This document shows positions 18,902 through 20,360 of a stretch of 20,360 bases of DNA, piece after piece; within the stretch, counting starts at the first letter, position 1; each line of letters begins with the position of its first letter. Location of the stretch: NCBI RefSeq assembly GCF_000003605.2, contig NW_003115950.1, forward strand, positions 123,174-143,533, read 5' to 3'. Made by a program: the position numbers and the translations under genes. Source of the stretch: Saccoglossus kowalevskii (Eukaryota; Hemichordata; Enteropneusta; Harrimaniidae). The notes beneath the pieces are model-generated. The model ran no database searches, was not told the DNA's origin, and saw only the letters and a list, made by a program, of their open reading frames with translations.

Positions 18902-18911
18902 GCGCATGCGC
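18902..18911. promoter_or_regulatory. NRF1 core palindrome
   Basis: GCGCATGCGC is the NRF1 consensus, preceded by an AT run TATATATATT (about 18890-18899). Together they resemble a core promoter for a minus-strand transcript, but the open frame that follows lacks an in-frame ATG near its start. Confidence 0.25.
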
Positions 18912-20001
18912 AGGACGACCTCACATACATTTTAAATTATTTGGTTTTCCCTGAAATGCATTCAAGACATAGGTTTTAGTTCCTTTGACATCCATGCAAC
19001 TAAAAGAAAATATTGAGAATTCTCAATTGTGGATGGATTATTCAAAGTGCATCGTACGACTGATCTATAAATCGAAGGAACATCTCCCTTGTGGACATAC
19101 ACTAACAAAACGAAGCAGAAAACTAAATAAACCATCAAGGGATTCATTCAAACATTAAGCCTCTATAATGAATCGTATTATTATGTATTCTCATCAGATC
19201 AATATTGTCGTAAAAATCAGACTGTCAAATAATATATTTACTTTACAGGCAATTTATCTCCCGTTATGGGACATTGACGGAATTGACGCTCATAAACTTT
19301 ATTGTATGCCTTAAAATAAGAAGTTAGAGCACGAAAGCAATATTTCTAAAGTACATGGGGTTTCTGAGCTTTGCATTCTACGCCGTATAAATCCCGATAC
19401 GAACAATTAAAATACTAAATGTGCATGTTATATGTCACATTCATGGGAAATATTTGTATTTCGGTAAGTTGCTATGGGAATTGTTAACGATACGTACGTT
19501 TTTGGTTAAAAGTTGAAGGAATATTTCGTAGTTGCTCAGGAAAACCGTGATAATGCATACATCCAATTATTAACGAGGAATGTAACAATTCTGTTTGCAA
19601 CTGATTATAACATTTGGTTAATTGATATTTCATCAGCAAATTAAAATTAGAAACGGAACACGCCCCTGGAAAAAGCATTTGTGTGTATGTTTGTCAATTT
19701 CTATACAATTTTATGTATATTTTTGTTTACCAACAATTCACACTTTTGCGTCACTGTACTTCATTGCACGGCAAACAAAACGTGGAACGAGTAACCTAAG
19801 AACGGCTTTACTCAGGCTGGTGTTATGACCTGGAAACCTTTTTTTTGCGTGGCATATTCGAAAGAAATGAAAGTACCGCCCGCATGCCAACCTGATTGGA
19901 ATATACCTGGGATTTTATCTAGAAACATTGGACACGTGATGAGGCAAGCGTTGCAATGATAATGTATGGAAAGCCACAGCTATCTTAAGTCGTAAAATAT
20001 T

Positions 20002-20360
20002 ATGTTGTGTAGTGCATTTACAATGTTATGTGGTGCATTTACCATGTTGTGTAGTGCATTTACCATATTATGTGGTGCATTTACCATGTTGTGCAGTGCA
20101 TTTACCATGTTGTGTAGTGCATTTACATTGTTGTGTAGTGCATTTACCATGTTATGTAGTGCATTTGCAATGTTATGTAGTGCATTTGCCATGTTGTGTA
20201 GTGCATTTACCCTGTTATGTAGTGCATTTACATTGTTGTGTAGTGCATTTACCATGTTGTGTAGTGCATTTACCATGTTATGTAGTGCATTTGCAATGTT
20301 ATGTAGTGCATTTACCATGTTGTGTAGTGCATTTACCATGTTATGTAGTGCATTTACATT
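20002..20360 (+). repeat. 21-bp minisatellite, 17 units, running off the right edge
   Basis: The unit ATGTTRTGTAGTGCATTTAC plus A or C is repeated 17 times (20002-20358), then the first two bases of unit 18. Units differ at a few positions: first base (A, T or C), sixth base (G/A), the ACC/ACA/GCA/GCC end. Because 21 is divisible by 3, four of six frames stay open, so the 119-codon minus frame (a repeated MVNALHN heptapeptide) is a by-product rather than evidence of coding. The variants form a higher-order pattern described in the findings. Confidence 0.95.

Larger units (their letters stand above)
17821..20001. other. Unassigned region with several small unrecognised frames
   Basis: Slightly less AT-rich than the rest, with small frames on both strands (18102-18314 plus; 17827-18015, 18669-18887, 18962-19147 and 19484-19678 minus). 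The minus frame at 19147-18962 starts with a true ATG and a hydrophobic stretch that could pass as a signal peptide (MNPLMVYLVFCFVLLVYV). It ends after 61 codons without recognisable domains. An NRF1-like GCGCATGCGC is at 18902-18911. I cannot support a gene call for any of these. Confidence 0.4.

Noticed and set aside
18962-19147. 61-codon minus frame with a signal-peptide-like start
   Set aside because: Hydrophobic starts are common in AT-rich DNA. No cleavage-processed motif, cysteine pattern or convincing splice donor follows.
19980-20339. 119-codon minus-strand frame encoding a repeated MVNALHN heptapeptide
   Set aside because: The 21-bp unit is a multiple of three and lacks stops in four frames, so several strands and frames stay open automatically. 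Unit variants change residues without favouring synonymous positions, and there is no flanking gene structure.
20002-20360. Tandem array considered as a CRISPR-like array
   Set aside because: The units abut directly with no unique spacers, and the context is eukaryotic.

Overview
This window looks like nuclear DNA from an animal, most likely an invertebrate; a mollusc is my guess, from the style of its short dispersed repeats. It is AT-rich and intron-containing, and its longer open frames are at chance level except for a few spliced exons.

Left third (1-5278, minus strand). This holds the 5' two thirds of one clearly recognised gene, the lambda-crystallin homologue CRYL1 (L-gulonate 3-dehydrogenase, an NAD-dependent enzyme of the 3-hydroxyacyl-CoA dehydrogenase fold). 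Four coding exons join in frame to residues 1-217: 5220-5278, 2975-3209, 1833-1994 and 676-870. The remaining C-terminal part, about 100 residues judging from family length, lies beyond the left edge. The introns carry repeats: a diverged 135-150 bp monomer family with a GC-rich hairpin end (introns 2 and 4), a foldback element close to the exon 4 acceptor (intron 3), and a TTAA-flanked foldback MITE, a cluster of CTTAGC/GCTAAG hairpins and a diverged tandem duplication (intron 1).

Middle (5279-13740). I recognise no protein-coding gene here. There is a promoter-like cluster at about 6111-6240 facing away from CRYL1, a degenerate LTR-like block at about 7177-7649, a second copy of the TTAA MITE at 10521-10653, several consensus CRE sites, and an E2F/YY1-like cluster at 12650-12680.

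Right third (13741-20360). A possible 3' terminal exon on the minus strand (13862-13940, with a polyadenylation signal at 13749-13754) might belong to an upstream gene, but I could not find its other exons. A decayed LINE reverse-transcriptase C-terminus lies at 15051-15480, minus strand. Other items are an HSE-like 16-bp palindrome, a 13-bp tandem repeat and an RFX X-box. The window ends inside a 21-bp minisatellite (from 20002) organised into a six-unit higher-order repeat.

I found no RNA genes, CRISPR arrays or multi-gene system. The items most worth a second look are the repeat structures: the shared TTAA MITE family, the foldback beside a splice acceptor, and the higher-order minisatellite.
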